Below the pieces are notes generated by a model that worked only from the letters and a program-made list of their open reading frames with translations, ran no database searches and was not told the DNA's origin. Below, in pieces: positions 7,450 to 16,228 of a stretch of 64,000 nt of DNA; within the stretch, counting starts at the first letter, position 1; every line of letters starts with the position of its first letter. Source of the DNA: Novosphingobium sp. Lineage in GTDB: Bacteria > Pseudomonadota > Alphaproteobacteria > Sphingomonadales > Sphingomonadaceae. Location: assembly GCF_027486195.1 (NCBI RefSeq), contig NZ_JAIXPP010000060.1, forward strand, positions 42,240 to 106,239, read 5' to 3'. Both the position numbers and the translations under genes were made by a program.

Positions 7450-8856
7450 TCATCCCGTCAATTTCGTTGTAGCGGTACCGATCGGCACCACGTTGCCCGT
7501 ATCGTCGGCCGGGGCGAGCACTGCGGCGATATGCCGCCCCCATGCCTCCAGCGCTGCGCGCTTCTCGTCGGCCCAGTCGTGCCGCTGGTAGATACCTGCC
7601 ACGCCGCCGCGCGCCCCCGACACGTGGTTCAGCACGGCCTCGGTCACTTCGAACCGCACGCCCAGCCGCTGCAGCCCGGTGGCAAGGGTCCGCCGCAAGT
7701 CATGGACGCGCCAAGGCGCCAGCGCACGGCCATCGCGCGCCGCCGTCACGGCCGCGTCGAGCAGCGCCTTCGCTTGGCTGAAACCGCCGATCGCAACGCC
7801 GCGCCGGATTGTCAGCACGGGCCCGGCTTCCGGCCATTCTTCCGGGTCCGGCTCTTCGGCCCGAGCCTTCACCTGATGGGCCAGGGCGAGGCGGTCGAGT
7901 TCCTCGATCACGAGCGGAGCGAGCGGTACGAGGTGCGCTTTCCCGTTCTTCGCTCGGCTGGCCGGGATCGTCCAAAGCGAGGCCGCGCGGTCGAGCTCGC
8001 CCCAGCCCATGCCCGCCACTTCCTCCCGGCGCTGGCCAGTCAGGATCAGCAGGCGGTAGAACGCCCCCAGCGGTGCGCGGATCTTCTCCGCTCCCTTCCA
8101 CACGTCCACGAGCTCGGCATCTGTCAGCACCCGGTCACGTGGCGCGGAGCCGGGGGGATTCGAGAGCCCTTGAACCGGGTTTTCGGCAATGTCGCCGCGC
8201 TCCAGCGCCCAGCCGAAGAAAATGGACAGGTACGCCCGCACTTGCTGGCGGAGCGCCTTCTGGCGCGCCGGGATGGCATCAAGTACGCCCTGCAGGTCGC
8301 GCCGCGTGATCGCCGGCAGGGCCTTGCCCTCCAGCTTTGCGCGCATGTACTTCACGGCATTGCGCGCCTGCGCGACACTCGAAGGCCGGTGAGTGAGTTC
8401 GTAGGCCTCCAGCCATACCTCCGCCCGCTTCTCTAAGCGCAGTTCGCCCTCTAGCCGCGCGCGTTCCTCGGCTTGCTGCTTGGCCTCCGCCTTTGCTGCC
8501 AGCGCCGCGCCCTTGGCTTCGAGCGGGTCGATACCCTGCGCGACAAGCGCCGCCAGTTCACGCGCCCGGATGCGGGCTTGTTCCGGGGTAAAGGCACCAT
8601 GGCGCCCGATCGTCACCTTTTTGGGGGCGATGTGCCGTGCGGCGGCACCGGGCACCGGCACGCGATAACGGTAGATGTAGACCTTGGCCCCAGCCGTCGA
8701 GACCTTGAGCCCGAAGCCCTTGACGGTGCCCTGCCCGCCGTCGTCCCAAATGACATAATCCGCCGCACCGGCCTTCGCCGCGTCAACGGTCCGCTTCGTG
8801 ATCGGCGCGCGCTTCGGCGCCGCCCGGTCGGTGTTGCTGGTCTTCGCCTTCGCCAT
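7450..8856 (-). CDS. Tyrosine site-specific integrase (P4 type)
   Basis: 468 residues. The N-terminal 100 residues match the DUF4102 arm-binding domain (ITKRTVDAAKAGAADYVIWD, then GLKVSTAGAKVYIYRYR). A core-binding domain follows and then the catalytic domain, with the first arginine in LTGQRREEVAGM, the HxxR box HDLRRTLATGL, a late histidine in LNHVSG and the nucleophile tyrosine in GIYQRHDW. All catalytic residues are present. It sits beside attR and should recombine the tRNA-Thr 3' end. The start is preceded by GAGG, which overlaps a GGCATCAC box. Confidence 0.95.
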   Translation of the reverse strand: MAKAKTSNTDRAAPKRAPITKRTVDAAKAGAADYVIWDDGGQGTVKGFGLKVSTAGAKVYIYRYRVPVPGAAARHIAPKKVTIGRHGAFTPEQARIRARELAALVAQGIDPLEAKGAALAAKAEAKQQAEERARLEGELRLEKRAEVWLEAYELTHRPSSVAQARNAVKYMRAKLEGKALPAITRRDLQGVLDAIPARQKALRQQVRAYLSIFFGWALERGDIAENPVQGLSNPPGSAPRDRVLTDAELVDVWKGAEKIRAPLGAFYRLLILTGQRREEVAGMGWGELDRAASLWTIPASRAKNGKAHLVPLAPLVIEELDRLALAHQVKARAEEPDPEEWPEAGPVLTIRRGVAIGGFSQAKALLDAAVTAARDGRALAPWRVHDLRRTLATGLQRLGVRFEVTEAVLNHVSGARGGVAGIYQRHDWADEKRAALEAWGRHIAAVLAPADDTGNVVPIGTATTKLTG

Positions 8857-8858
8857 GC

Positions 8859-8900
8859 GTGATGCCTCAACCGTCTCTAGGCATCACATAGGCATCACGA
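8859..8900 (+). repeat. Right arm-type integrase sites, overlapping the int ribosome binding site
   Basis: Positions 8879-8900 repeat exactly the 22 bp at 507-528, with two GGCATCAC boxes. A third box lies inverted at 8859-8866 and overlaps the GAGG ribosome binding site of the integrase gene starting at 8856. Integrase bound there could repress its own expression; that part is inference. Confidence 0.65.
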
Positions 8901-9003
8901 TAATTCAGGTCAAGGATGGTTTCAGATTGCTAGCGATGGAAAAACCCTAGATTTTCGTGGCTCCTTGGTGCATCGATCACGGCGCGCTGCCGTAATTCTC
9001 ATA

Positions 9004-9052
9004 ATTCGTAATGATGGGGTCAGGTGTTCGAATCACCTAAGCGGCACCATTT
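9004..9052 (+). repeat. attR: 49-bp core repeat (tRNA-Thr 3' fragment)
   Basis: The second copy of the tRNA-Thr 3' half lacks the 5' half and is not a functional tRNA. It marks the right junction, about 150 bp upstream of the integrase start, the usual position for a P4-type integrase. Confidence 0.93.
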
Positions 9053-9558
9053 CCACCTCCGCCAATGTCCGCTTGAGGCTGAAAAAAGCCCCGGAAATCT
9101 GCGATAAAGTCGACTGGCTCCGCCAGTAGCTTTCATATGAATCCGTCTGCATCCAGACGCATTTGGGGGCCTTTTGCGGGGGCCTATTGAGAAGCCGATT
9201 TCAGGAGGCCCCGAACGCCCCTTTCCAAGACTTCGATCCATTCGCTGAAGCCCCGCGATCAGTCCTGCAGAGTGGCAGATGAGAACGGGCCCTATCTGCT
9301 TGTCACCCATTCGCGCGGGCGACTCTGGAAGTTCAAATTTCGCATATCGACGGGCCCGAGAAGAAACAGTCGCTCGGCAGCGAGCCAGCGCCGTTGGTTT
9401 CGCGTGATGACCTTAGCCATGTGAATCGGAAAATGGAGATGTGCATGGCATGCCGCGCTTGCTCAGCCGATCAGGCCTGCATTGGTTCCGGAATGATTGT
9501 GGTGGAACCGCCGGGTGACTTGGCACGTTTGGCCAGAGAACAACACTGGAGCACCCCA
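9053..9558. other. Gene-free stretch after attR
   Basis: About 500 bp with no convincing gene on either strand. An open frame at 9020-9310 on the minus strand runs out of the tRNA fragment and reads like the usual tRNA shadow. A frame open from 9394 upstream of the next gene lacks a ribosome binding site. This is chromosomal sequence that was next to tRNA-Thr before integration. Confidence 0.5.
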
Positions 9559-10044
9559 ATGGCGACACCCGATGACCTCAAAGCCAAATTCTGGAGCGCA
9601 CTCGCGAGCGATCGCACGATGATGGTCGGACTTGATGGCGCCGAAGGAGGCCATGCTCGCCCGATGACTGCGCAGTTCGAAGGCGATCGCAGCCCGATAT
9701 GGTTCTTCGGGGCAAAGGACAGTGATCTGGTGCAGCTTCTCGACAGCAGCCGCAAAGCTGTGGTCGCAACGTTTACCGCCAAAGGCCACGATCTCTTCGC
9801 AGCCGTTCGCGGCACCTTGTTTCTCGACAGCGACCCTGCGGTGATCGACCGGCTGTGGAATGCACACGTTGCCGCCTGGTACGAAGGCAAGGACGACCCC
9901 AAGCTTGCATTGCTGCGGCTGGATGCTGACGAGGCCGAGATCTGGCTGGACGGGTCGAGCCTGATCGCGAGCATCAAGGTCTTGCTCGGGCATGATCCGA
10001 AGCAGGACTATGCCGACAATGTCGCCACTGTCGCGCTCGATTGA
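9559..10044 (+). CDS. Pyridoxamine 5'-phosphate oxidase-like (general stress 26 type) protein
   Basis: 161 residues starting MATPDDLKAKFWSAL, with GGAG seven bases upstream. The pattern GGHARPMTAQFEG, IWFFGAKDSDLVQLL, AVVATFTAKGHDLFAAVRG and a late W-LDG-S match the split-barrel flavin/pyridoxal-binding fold of the general stress protein 26 group. These bind FMN or FAD and are linked to stress responses; the substrate is unknown. The hemerythrin-like gene next door on the other strand fits a redox-stress setting. Confidence 0.82.
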   Translation: MATPDDLKAKFWSALASDRTMMVGLDGAEGGHARPMTAQFEGDRSPIWFFGAKDSDLVQLLDSSRKAVVATFTAKGHDLFAAVRGTLFLDSDPAVIDRLWNAHVAAWYEGKDDPKLALLRLDADEAEIWLDGSSLIASIKVLLGHDPKQDYADNVATVALD

Positions 10045-10150
10045 AGTACGGGGGCCAGCACGATCGGTACGACTTGCTGGGCACCCCAATTCCGCATCGG
10101 CGGCCCGCACAGCGCTGCAATGCCGGCCGCCGATGTAAGCACGAAAGCTG

Positions 10151-10693
10151 TCAGTTGATCGCGCCGCTCATATAACGATCATACTGCTGATGATATTGCT
10201 CGCTGATCTTGTCCTGCTCGTCGTCAGGGGCGCTCTGCGCGAGATCGATGAACCACGTGCCTTCCTCGGAATAGACGTGGTGCGCCACAGCCCCTTCGAT
10301 GTGCTCGAGCTTGTCCCGGTAGTCCTCGCTCATCGGATCGAGCCGTTGGAGGAGGCCCAACTCCATCTTGGCAGCGGATTGTTCCTGATAGGCAAGTTCG
10401 GCATGTCCGACTTGCGCATGGGCCGCCATGGCAGGATAAACTGCGGCTTCCTCCGCGATCGAATGGGCGGTTAGCAGCTCAGCCAGCTTTTCCTGCCCAG
10501 CTCGCCGAGCATCGGCTGACGTTGCTGCCTTGAGCGCGGCGAACTGGGCTTCGATCTCGCGGTGATGATCGAGGATCTGGAAAAGCCAGTCCCCCGGTTC
10601 GGCCATGTTTTCGGCTTTGGCGCGGGCGGCGAGCCGATCTTCCTCGCTCTCGGGCGGTGTGATCGCTGCTATTGCCTTATCAAGAATAGACAT
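10151..10693 (-). CDS. Hemerythrin HHE-domain protein
   Basis: 180 residues. Iron-ligand motifs of the HHE helical bundle are visible: DHHREIEAQF (about residue 43), HSIAEEAAVYPAM (about 80) and AVAHHVYSEEGTWF (about 140). Such proteins bind a di-iron centre and oxygen or NO. The ATG at 10693 (MSILDKAIAA) has GGAG seven bases upstream, whereas an ATG six bases earlier is too close to it. It is predicted cytoplasmic. Confidence 0.85.
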   Translation of the reverse strand: MSILDKAIAAITPPESEEDRLAARAKAENMAEPGDWLFQILDHHREIEAQFAALKAATSADARRAGQEKLAELLTAHSIAEEAAVYPAMAAHAQVGHAELAYQEQSAAKMELGLLQRLDPMSEDYRDKLEHIEGAVAHHVYSEEGTWFIDLAQSAPDDEQDKISEQYHQQYDRYMSGAIN

Positions 10694-10933
10694 GAACATT
10701 CTCCTTGTGCGCGGCGCAAGGGGAAGCGCCACTTCAGCAACGCAGACATGTTGTCGGGGTTCCCGCCGATTGTGGCGATGCGCGAAAGTCTGACTGTCGG
10801 AAGCTTCGCACTGCCCAGTCCGATGGCCTGCTGCTTGCAGATCTGTGCGGTGCCATGTGGAATGCGGAGCCGAGAAGAATGCCCGGAATGCCAGAATGCC
10901 GGGAGGGTCCGCGTCTCGACATGAAACGGCTGG

Positions 10934-11019
10934 TGGTGGACAGGGCTAGATTCGAACTAGCGTACGCTTGCGCGGGCAGATTTACAGTCTGCTGCCTTTA
11001 ACCACTCGGCCACCTGTCC
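10934..11019 (-). tRNA. tRNA-Tyr (anticodon GTA)
   Basis: Read on the minus strand: acceptor GGACAGG/CCTGTCC, a long variable arm, anticodon loop CTGTAAA (GTA), and T arm GCTAG/CTAGC around the usual TTCGAAT. The discriminator A and CCA are encoded at 10937-10934. The 86-nt length with a variable arm fits a class II tRNA-Tyr. Confidence 0.95.
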
Positions 11020-11218
11020 ACACCAGTGTTGCCGGTCCGGAAGCGAGCTTCCGATTGTGCGCTGCCCCTTCGTGAAAAAGGGCGGCTCCGGCCGAGTGAG
11101 GCGCCCCTTTGGCGAAGCGCCGCGCGCCTGTCAATGGCCCAACTGTCAATAGCCTTGCCTGTCAATCGGGCGGCTGGCATGGGCCGTGCGATTACTTGCA
11201 AGCATGGAAAGCCGAGCA

Positions 11219-12043
11219 ATGGCCAAGCGCGATGAAAACACGAACCGCAGCAAGCCGATGCGTGGGCGCGCCGGGCGGATGCAGGGTGGGCGCGGCTCCG
11301 GCCGGGCCTCGACAGGCGCGGTGCGGTTGTGGGGCCGCCATGCGGTCGAGGCGGCGCTGACGAACCCGCTGCGAAGCGCCAAGAAGCTGTGGGGCACGCG
11401 TGAGGCGATCCAGTCGCTGCTCGACGACAACGATGCCGAACTACCCCCCTCGCTCCCGGTCGAATACGCGCAGGCCGCCGATCTTGCCCGCCTTGTCGCG
11501 CGCGATGCGCCGCACCAGGGCCTGGTGCTCGATTGCCTCGCGCTCGACGATGTCGCGCTGGTCGATGTGCTCGACGAGGCGGAGGGCCGCACACTCGTCC
11601 TGCTCGATTCGGTCACCGATCCGCACAACGTCGGCGCGATCCTCAGGAGCTGCGCGGCCTTCGGTGCTGCCGCGCTGATCACGCAGGATCGTCATGCGCC
11701 GCCCGAATCCGGCACGATCGCCAAGTCCGCCTCTGGCGCGCTGGAAATCGTGCCTTGGGTGCGCGTCGTCAATCTCGCCCGCGCGCTCGAGCAGATTGCC
11801 GAAGCGGGCTACTGGCGCATCGGGCTTGATGGCGATGGCAGCGCGGTGTTTCCCTCTGCAGTCCCTGCCGGCCCGGTCGCGCTGGTCCTCGGCGCGGAAG
11901 GCGAAGGGCTGCGCCAGAATGTCGCGCAGCATTGCGATGCCATCGCGCGGTTGCCGATTGTTAGCGCGATAGAAAGCCTGAATGTATCGAATGCGGCAGC
12001 GATTGCGCTCTATGCTGTCGCGACTCGGGGCGAGACCGACTGA
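11219..12043 (+). CDS. rlmB: SpoU/TrmH-family rRNA 2'-O-methyltransferase (RlmB-like)
   Basis: 274 residues. A basic N-terminal tail precedes the substrate-binding domain (LWGRHAVEAALTN). The SPOUT domain then shows its three motifs: SVTDPHNVGAILRSCAAFG, ALVLGAEGEGLRQ and the knot LPIVSAIESLNVSNAAAIALY. This matches enzymes that methylate G2251 of 23S rRNA with S-adenosylmethionine; other TrmH-type targets are possible. The ATG at 11219 (MAKRDEN) is chosen because upstream starts add an unlikely leader. Confidence 0.88.
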   Translation: MAKRDENTNRSKPMRGRAGRMQGGRGSGRASTGAVRLWGRHAVEAALTNPLRSAKKLWGTREAIQSLLDDNDAELPPSLPVEYAQAADLARLVARDAPHQGLVLDCLALDDVALVDVLDEAEGRTLVLLDSVTDPHNVGAILRSCAAFGAAALITQDRHAPPESGTIAKSASGALEIVPWVRVVNLARALEQIAEAGYWRIGLDGDGSAVFPSAVPAGPVALVLGAEGEGLRQNVAQHCDAIARLPIVSAIESLNVSNAAAIALYAVATRGETD

Positions 12044-12083
12044 CCCAGCCGGCCCTCACCCCTCGGGCAAAGGGGGATGAGCC

Positions 12084-12998
12084 ATGAAATCCAATCGCAG
12101 GATCGCCGCTGTGTTCGGCGCCGCCACCGCACTTCTGCTCCTTGCCGGGTGCATGGTCCTGCCCGGCAAGTTCGCCAGCGATCTTTTGCTGCGCCGCGAC
12201 GGGACCTTCACGTTCCACTACAAGGGCGAGATCATTCTGGCGGCGCTGGCGCAGGGCAGCAAAAGTGCCAGAGCGGAAGCAATTCCAGCCGAACCCTTCG
12301 AGCAGCAGCCCTGCACCGATCCGAGAACCGACGAGACGCATGACTGCACTGCGGCCGAGATCGAGCAGCAACGCGCGAAGTGGAACGACGAGCAAAAGGA
12401 ACGCAAGGCGGCCAAGGCGAATGAGGACGCGCAGAACCGCAAGATGATGCAGGCGTTCATGGGCGGCATCGATCCTGATGACCCCAAGGCCGCCGCAGCC
12501 TTTGCACAGCGCCTCGCGCGGCAGGAGGGCTATGCTTCGGTGGTCAGCAAGGGCGGCGGCAAGTTCGAGGTAGACTATACCGCGAGCGGGCGGCTCGACC
12601 ACGATTTCACCTTCCCCACGATCGAGCGTCTGCCGATGGTTATGCCATTCGTCTCGCTCATCCGCCGCGCCGATGGCAGCGTGCGGGTCGATGCGCCGGC
12701 CTTCAGCACTGCGGCGGCCAATCCGGTAATGCCGGGGCTTGGCGCAATGGCAGGGGCAATGGGGGCCGGGGAAACGGGCGAAATGAAGGTGGGCGCAAAG
12801 CCCGGAGCGAAGGCGGGTGCCGCAGGCCCTCCGATCGCCGATGGCACGTTCACCGTGCGCACCGATGGCCAGATTCTCGCCAACAACACCGATGAGGGGC
12901 CGCAGGCCGAAAGCGCGGGCGGCCTCTCGCGGCTCGACTGGAAGGTCGATGCGCGCACCGCAACCGCGCCCACCGCGCTGATCAAGCTCGCGAAGTAG
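12084..12998 (+). CDS. Predicted lipoprotein of unknown function
   Basis: 304 residues. A signal sequence (MKSNRRIAAVFGAATALLL) ends in a lipobox LLAGC, with Cys at about residue 23, so it is probably lipid-anchored in the envelope. Then follow FRRDGTFTFHY-like strands, a charged helix rich in K and E (about 95-125), and a G/A/K-rich low-complexity stretch near residues 215-250. AGGGGGAT precedes the start. No enzymatic motif seen. It ends at a strong bidirectional terminator. Confidence 0.72.
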   Translation: MKSNRRIAAVFGAATALLLLAGCMVLPGKFASDLLLRRDGTFTFHYKGEIILAALAQGSKSARAEAIPAEPFEQQPCTDPRTDETHDCTAAEIEQQRAKWNDEQKERKAAKANEDAQNRKMMQAFMGGIDPDDPKAAAAFAQRLARQEGYASVVSKGGGKFEVDYTASGRLDHDFTFPTIERLPMVMPFVSLIRRADGSVRVDAPAFSTAAANPVMPGLGAMAGAMGAGETGEMKVGAKPGAKAGAAGPPIADGTFTVRTDGQILANNTDEGPQAESAGGLSRLDWKVDARTATAPTALIKLAK

Positions 12999-13006
12999 AC
13001 GCAAAA

Positions 13007-13046
13007 CCAAAAACGCCGCTCCGGCATCCCGGCGCGGCGTTTTTGG
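13007..13046. terminator. Bidirectional terminator between lipoprotein and HU genes
   Basis: A perfect 13-bp stem: 13007-13019 pairs with 13034-13046. The arms carry A5 on the left and T5 on the right, so it can end transcripts from both the lipoprotein gene (+) and the HU gene (-). Confidence 0.85.
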
Positions 13047-13096
13047 TGGGTTGTGCGCGCGGCCTGCGGGGCCCTGCGCAAATGCCGATGTCTGGC

Positions 13097-13369
13097 TTAG
13101 TTGACGGCGTCCTTCAGGCCCTTGCCGGCCTTGAACTTCGGCTGGGCCGAAGCCTTGATCGACATTGGTTCGCCCGTGCGCGGATTGCGGCCCGTGGAGG
13201 CCTTGCGCTTGGCGACCGAGAACGTGCCGAAACCGACGAGACGTACTTCATCACCCTTGGCCAGCGCAGAGGTCACGCTGTCGAAAACGGCTTCAACCGC
13301 CTTCGTTGCGTCACCCTTCGAAAGACCGCTCGCATCGGCCACAGCGCTGATCAGATCGTTCTTGTTCAT
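13097..13369 (-). CDS. hupB: DNA-binding protein HU
   Basis: 90 residues, the normal length of HU. MNKNDLISAVADASGLSK opens the helical part, VRLVGFGTFSVAKR the beta part, and GRNPRTGEP is the DNA-inserting arm with its conserved proline. It bends DNA and compacts the nucleoid. The order lon then HU gene on the same strand matches the layout known in many proteobacteria. Confidence 0.96.
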   Translation of the reverse strand: MNKNDLISAVADASGLSKGDATKAVEAVFDSVTSALAKGDEVRLVGFGTFSVAKRKASTGRNPRTGEPMSIKASAQPKFKAGKGLKDAVN

Positions 13370-13584
13370 TGCGAAACCCCCATTGGTTTTTATGCAAACA
13401 CCGAATGCCTGAATCGAAATTCTGGTTGCGAGAAGAGAGCCGAGAAAGAATCGGCTGTCAAAGCCAAAAGCGCCCGGAATCGCCGAAAAAGCGCCGGAAT
13501 CTGGCCCATTCAGGATGAGTGAGGCCGCCCCCTCTGATTGGAAGATAGGGGCGGCTTCCTCAAAGGTTAATGCTGCAACGCGAG

Positions 13585-13612
13585 GGTGCAGCATGAAAAT
13601 TCATGCTGCACC
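13585..13612. repeat. 12-bp inverted repeat between lon and HU genes
   Basis: GGTGCAGCATGA (13585-13596) and its exact complement at 13601-13612 are separated by four bases. It begins 16 bp past the lon stop codon. It lacks a T run on either strand, so it is either a weak terminator or a protein-binding or RNA-processing hairpin in the HU leader. Confidence 0.6.
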
Positions 13613-13627
13613 GCAATAATCGCGTGA

Positions 13628-16033
13628 TCAGTGCGCGGTTGGTACCGCCGCCCCACCGGTAAGGGCAGGTGCCGGCCCCGCCGCCACTTCGTCGGCTTCG
13701 GTCCATTCGATCGCCTCGGTCGGCTCCACCAGCGCACGCGCCAGCACCTCGTCGACATGGCTCACGGGGATGATCTCCAGCCCTTCGCGGATATTGGCCG
13801 GGATCTCGACGAGGTCCTTGCGGTTCTCTTCGGGGATCAGCACCGTGGTGATGCCGCCGCGCATGGCGGCCAGCAGCTTTTCCTTGAGTCCGCCGATTGC
13901 CAATACCCGGCCGCGCAGGGTGACCTCGCCGGTCATCGCCACATCGGCGCGGACCGGGATGCCGGTGAGGGTGGAAACCATCGCCGTCACCATGCCAACG
14001 CCCGCACTCGGCCCATCCTTGGGCACCGCGCCCTCGGGCAAGTGGATGTGCAGGTCCTTGCGATTGAAGATCGAAGGCTTGATCCCATACTGCGGCCCAC
14101 GCGCCTTGACGAAGCTAAACGCCATCTGGACGCTCTCGCTCATCACTTCGCCGAGCTTGCCGGTGGTCTTGACCGCACCCTTGCCGGGCACCGTCACGCT
14201 TTCGATCGTCAGCAGTTCGCCGCCCACTTCGGTCCAGGCCAGACCCGTCACCGCGCCGACCTGGTTCTCATCGTCCGACATGCCGTGGCGGAACTTGCGC
14301 ACCCCGGCGAAGTCGGCAAGGTTTTCAGGCGTGACGGTGACCGCCGTGTCCTTCTTCTCAAGGATCCGCCGCAGCGCCTTCCGCGCCAGCCGCGCGATCT
14401 CACGCTCCAGCGTGCGCACGCCCGCCTCGCGGGTGTAGTAGCGGATAAGGTCGCGCAGCGCTGCCGGCTCCAACGTGAACTCGCCCTTCTTGAGCCCATG
14501 CGCCTCGATCTGCTTGGCGATCAGGTGCCGCTCCGCGATCTCGACCTTCTCGTCCTCGGTATAGCCCTCAAGCCGGATGATCTCCATCCGGTCGAGCAGC
14601 GCCTGCGGCAGGTTGAGGCTGTTTGCAGTGCACACAAACATCACGTCCGAGAGGTCGATATCGAGCTCAAGGTAATGATCCTGGAACTTTGCGTTCTGCT
14701 CCGGGTCGAGCACCTCGAGCAGCGCCGAGGCGGGATCGCCGCGGAAATCCTGGCCCAGCTTGTCGATTTCGTCGAGCAGGAACAGTGGGTTCGACGTGCC
14801 GGTCTTCTTGAGATTGGTCACGATCTTGCCCGGCAGCGAGCCGATGTAGGTGCGCCGGTGGCCGCGAATCTCCGCCTCGTCGCGCACGCCGCCCAGCGAC
14901 TGGCGCACGAACTGGCGCCCGGTCGCCTTGGCGATGGACTTGCCCAGCGAGGTCTTGCCCACGCCCGGCGGGCCGACGAGGCACAGGATCGGCCCCTTCA
15001 GCTTGTTGGTGCGCGCCTGCACCGCAAGATACTCGATGATGCGGTCCTTGACCTTGTCGAGCGCATAGTGATCGGCGTCGAGCACCGCCTGCGCAGCCGC
15101 GATGTCCTTCTTGAGCTTCGACTTCTTGCCCCAGGGCAGGCCCAGCAGCACGTCAAGATAGTTGCGGATGACGGTCGCCTCGGCGCTCATCGGCTGCATG
15201 GTCTTGAGCTTCTTGAGCTCCGCCGTGGCCTTGGCCCGCGCTTCCTTCGCGAGCTTCATCGTCTCGATCTTCTCGGCCAGCTCGGCAATCTCGTTGCCTT
15301 CGCCGTCATCGCCGCCGCCCAGCTCCGACTGGATCGCCTTGAGCTGTTCGTTGAGGTAATACTCGCGCTGCGTCTTTTCCATCTGGCGCTTCACGCGGCC
15401 ACGGATCTTGCGCTCCACCTGCAGCACGCCCAGTTCGCCCTCCATGAAGGAGAGCACCATCTCGAGCCGCTTCAAGGGATCGCCCTCGGCCAGCACGGCC
15501 TGCTTTTCCGCCACGCGCGCGGCAAGGTTCGCCGCGACCGCATCGGCCAGCTTCCCGGCGTCCTCGATATCGCCGAGCTGCGAACCGGCATCCTGCGGCA
15601 GCTTCTTGGAAAGCTTGGCATATTCGCCAAACTGCTCAACCACCGAGCGCATCGTGCCGGCAATTTCGGGGCCGGAGACTTCGGCAGGCTCAACCAGTTC
15701 GACTTCGGCCAGTACCAGTTCGCCTTCGTTGGCGGTCTGGACGGTCAGCGCTTTCAGTTCGGCGCGCTGCTGCCCTTCGACGAGCACGCGCACCGTGCCA
15801 TCGGGCAGCTTAAGCAGCTGGAGCACCGTGGCGATCACGCCGGTGTCATACAAGTCATCGCGGTCCGGATCGTCGCAGCCCGGATCGAGCTGGGCGAGCA
15901 GGAAGATTTCCTTCGAGCCCGCCATGGCCACCTCGAGCGCGGAGACCGACTTCTCGCGGCCGACGAACAGCGGCACGACCATGCCGGGAAACACGACAAT
16001 GTCGCGCAGGGGAAGCAAGGGATACTGTGTCAT
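13628..16033 (-). CDS. lon: ATP-dependent protease Lon
   Basis: 801 residues, the normal length. The N-terminal LAN domain ([20 protein letters not shown]) is followed by a coiled linker ([11 protein letters not shown]), the AAA+ module with Walker [12 protein letters not shown] and Walker [12 protein letters not shown], and the protease domain with catalytic serine in [12 protein letters not shown] and lysine in LKEKLLAA. It degrades misfolded and regulatory proteins in the cytoplasm. The C-terminal tail is rich in A, P and T. The HU gene lies downstream. Confidence 0.97.
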   Translation of the reverse strand: MTQYPLLPLRDIVVFPGMVVPLFVGREKSVSALEVAMAGSKEIFLLAQLDPGCDDPDRDDLYDTGVIATVLQLLKLPDGTVRVLVEGQQRAELKALTVQTANEGELVLAEVELVEPAEVSGPEIAGTMRSVVEQFGEYAKLSKKLPQDAGSQLGDIEDAGKLADAVAANLAARVAEKQAVLAEGDPLKRLEMVLSFMEGELGVLQVERKIRGRVKRQMEKTQREYYLNEQLKAIQSELGGGDDGEGNEIAELAEKIETMKLAKEARAKATAELKKLKTMQPMSAEATVIRNYLDVLLGLPWGKKSKLKKDIAAAQAVLDADHYALDKVKDRIIEYLAVQARTNKLKGPILCLVGPPGVGKTSLGKSIAKATGRQFVRQSLGGVRDEAEIRGHRRTYIGSLPGKIVTNLKKTGTSNPLFLLDEIDKLGQDFRGDPASALLEVLDPEQNAKFQDHYLELDIDLSDVMFVCTANSLNLPQALLDRMEIIRLEGYTEDEKVEIAERHLIAKQIEAHGLKKGEFTLEPAALRDLIRYYTREAGVRTLEREIARLARKALRRILEKKDTAVTVTPENLADFAGVRKFRHGMSDDENQVGAVTGLAWTEVGGELLTIESVTVPGKGAVKTTGKLGEVMSESVQMAFSFVKARGPQYGIKPSIFNRKDLHIHLPEGAVPKDGPSAGVGMVTAMVSTLTGIPVRADVAMTGEVTLRGRVLAIGGLKEKLLAAMRGGITTVLIPEENRKDLVEIPANIREGLEIIPVSHVDEVLARALVEPTEAIEWTEADEVAAGPAPALTGGAAVPTAH

Positions 16034-16228
16034 AGCTTCAATTCCATTCGCCCTGCCGCTGGGAGAGAGAACGGCAGGTTCTCTTGAAAGTGAATATGGG
16101 AGCCCGCCCCCCTGCCCGCAATGGCCCGTTGTGCCGGGGTTGTGGATGAGGGGGCATGAGGCCGCCTCGTCTCCATTCCCGAAACGCTGTGATCACGTCC
16201 GCACAAAGCAGATGTACCACCGGCTCCC

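Larger units (their letters stand above)
406..9052. mobile_element. Integrated phage-satellite-like element of about 8.6 kb in tRNA-Thr
   Basis: The element is bounded by two identical 49-bp copies of the tRNA-Thr 3' end. It carries a tyrosine integrase next to the right copy, an AlpA-like regulator, a helix-turn-helix replication-type protein, an HK97 gp10-like protein and an HK97-type major capsid protein, all on the minus strand. No terminase, portal, protease, tail or lysis gene is recognisable. Size, tRNA target, integrase plus AlpA and partial head genes fit a phage satellite rather than a full prophage. A decayed prophage is the alternative, but all reading frames are open and ribosome binding sites are present, which argues against random decay. 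Confidence 0.85.

Noticed and set aside
9020..9310. 96-residue minus-strand open frame starting in the region after attR
   Set aside because: It runs into the tRNA fragment and ends in the well-known tRNA shadow wording WCRLGDSNT; no ribosome binding site.
13631..16087. 818-residue plus-strand open frame
   Set aside because: Complement of lon with a composition rich in H, R, L and D; no domain recognised.
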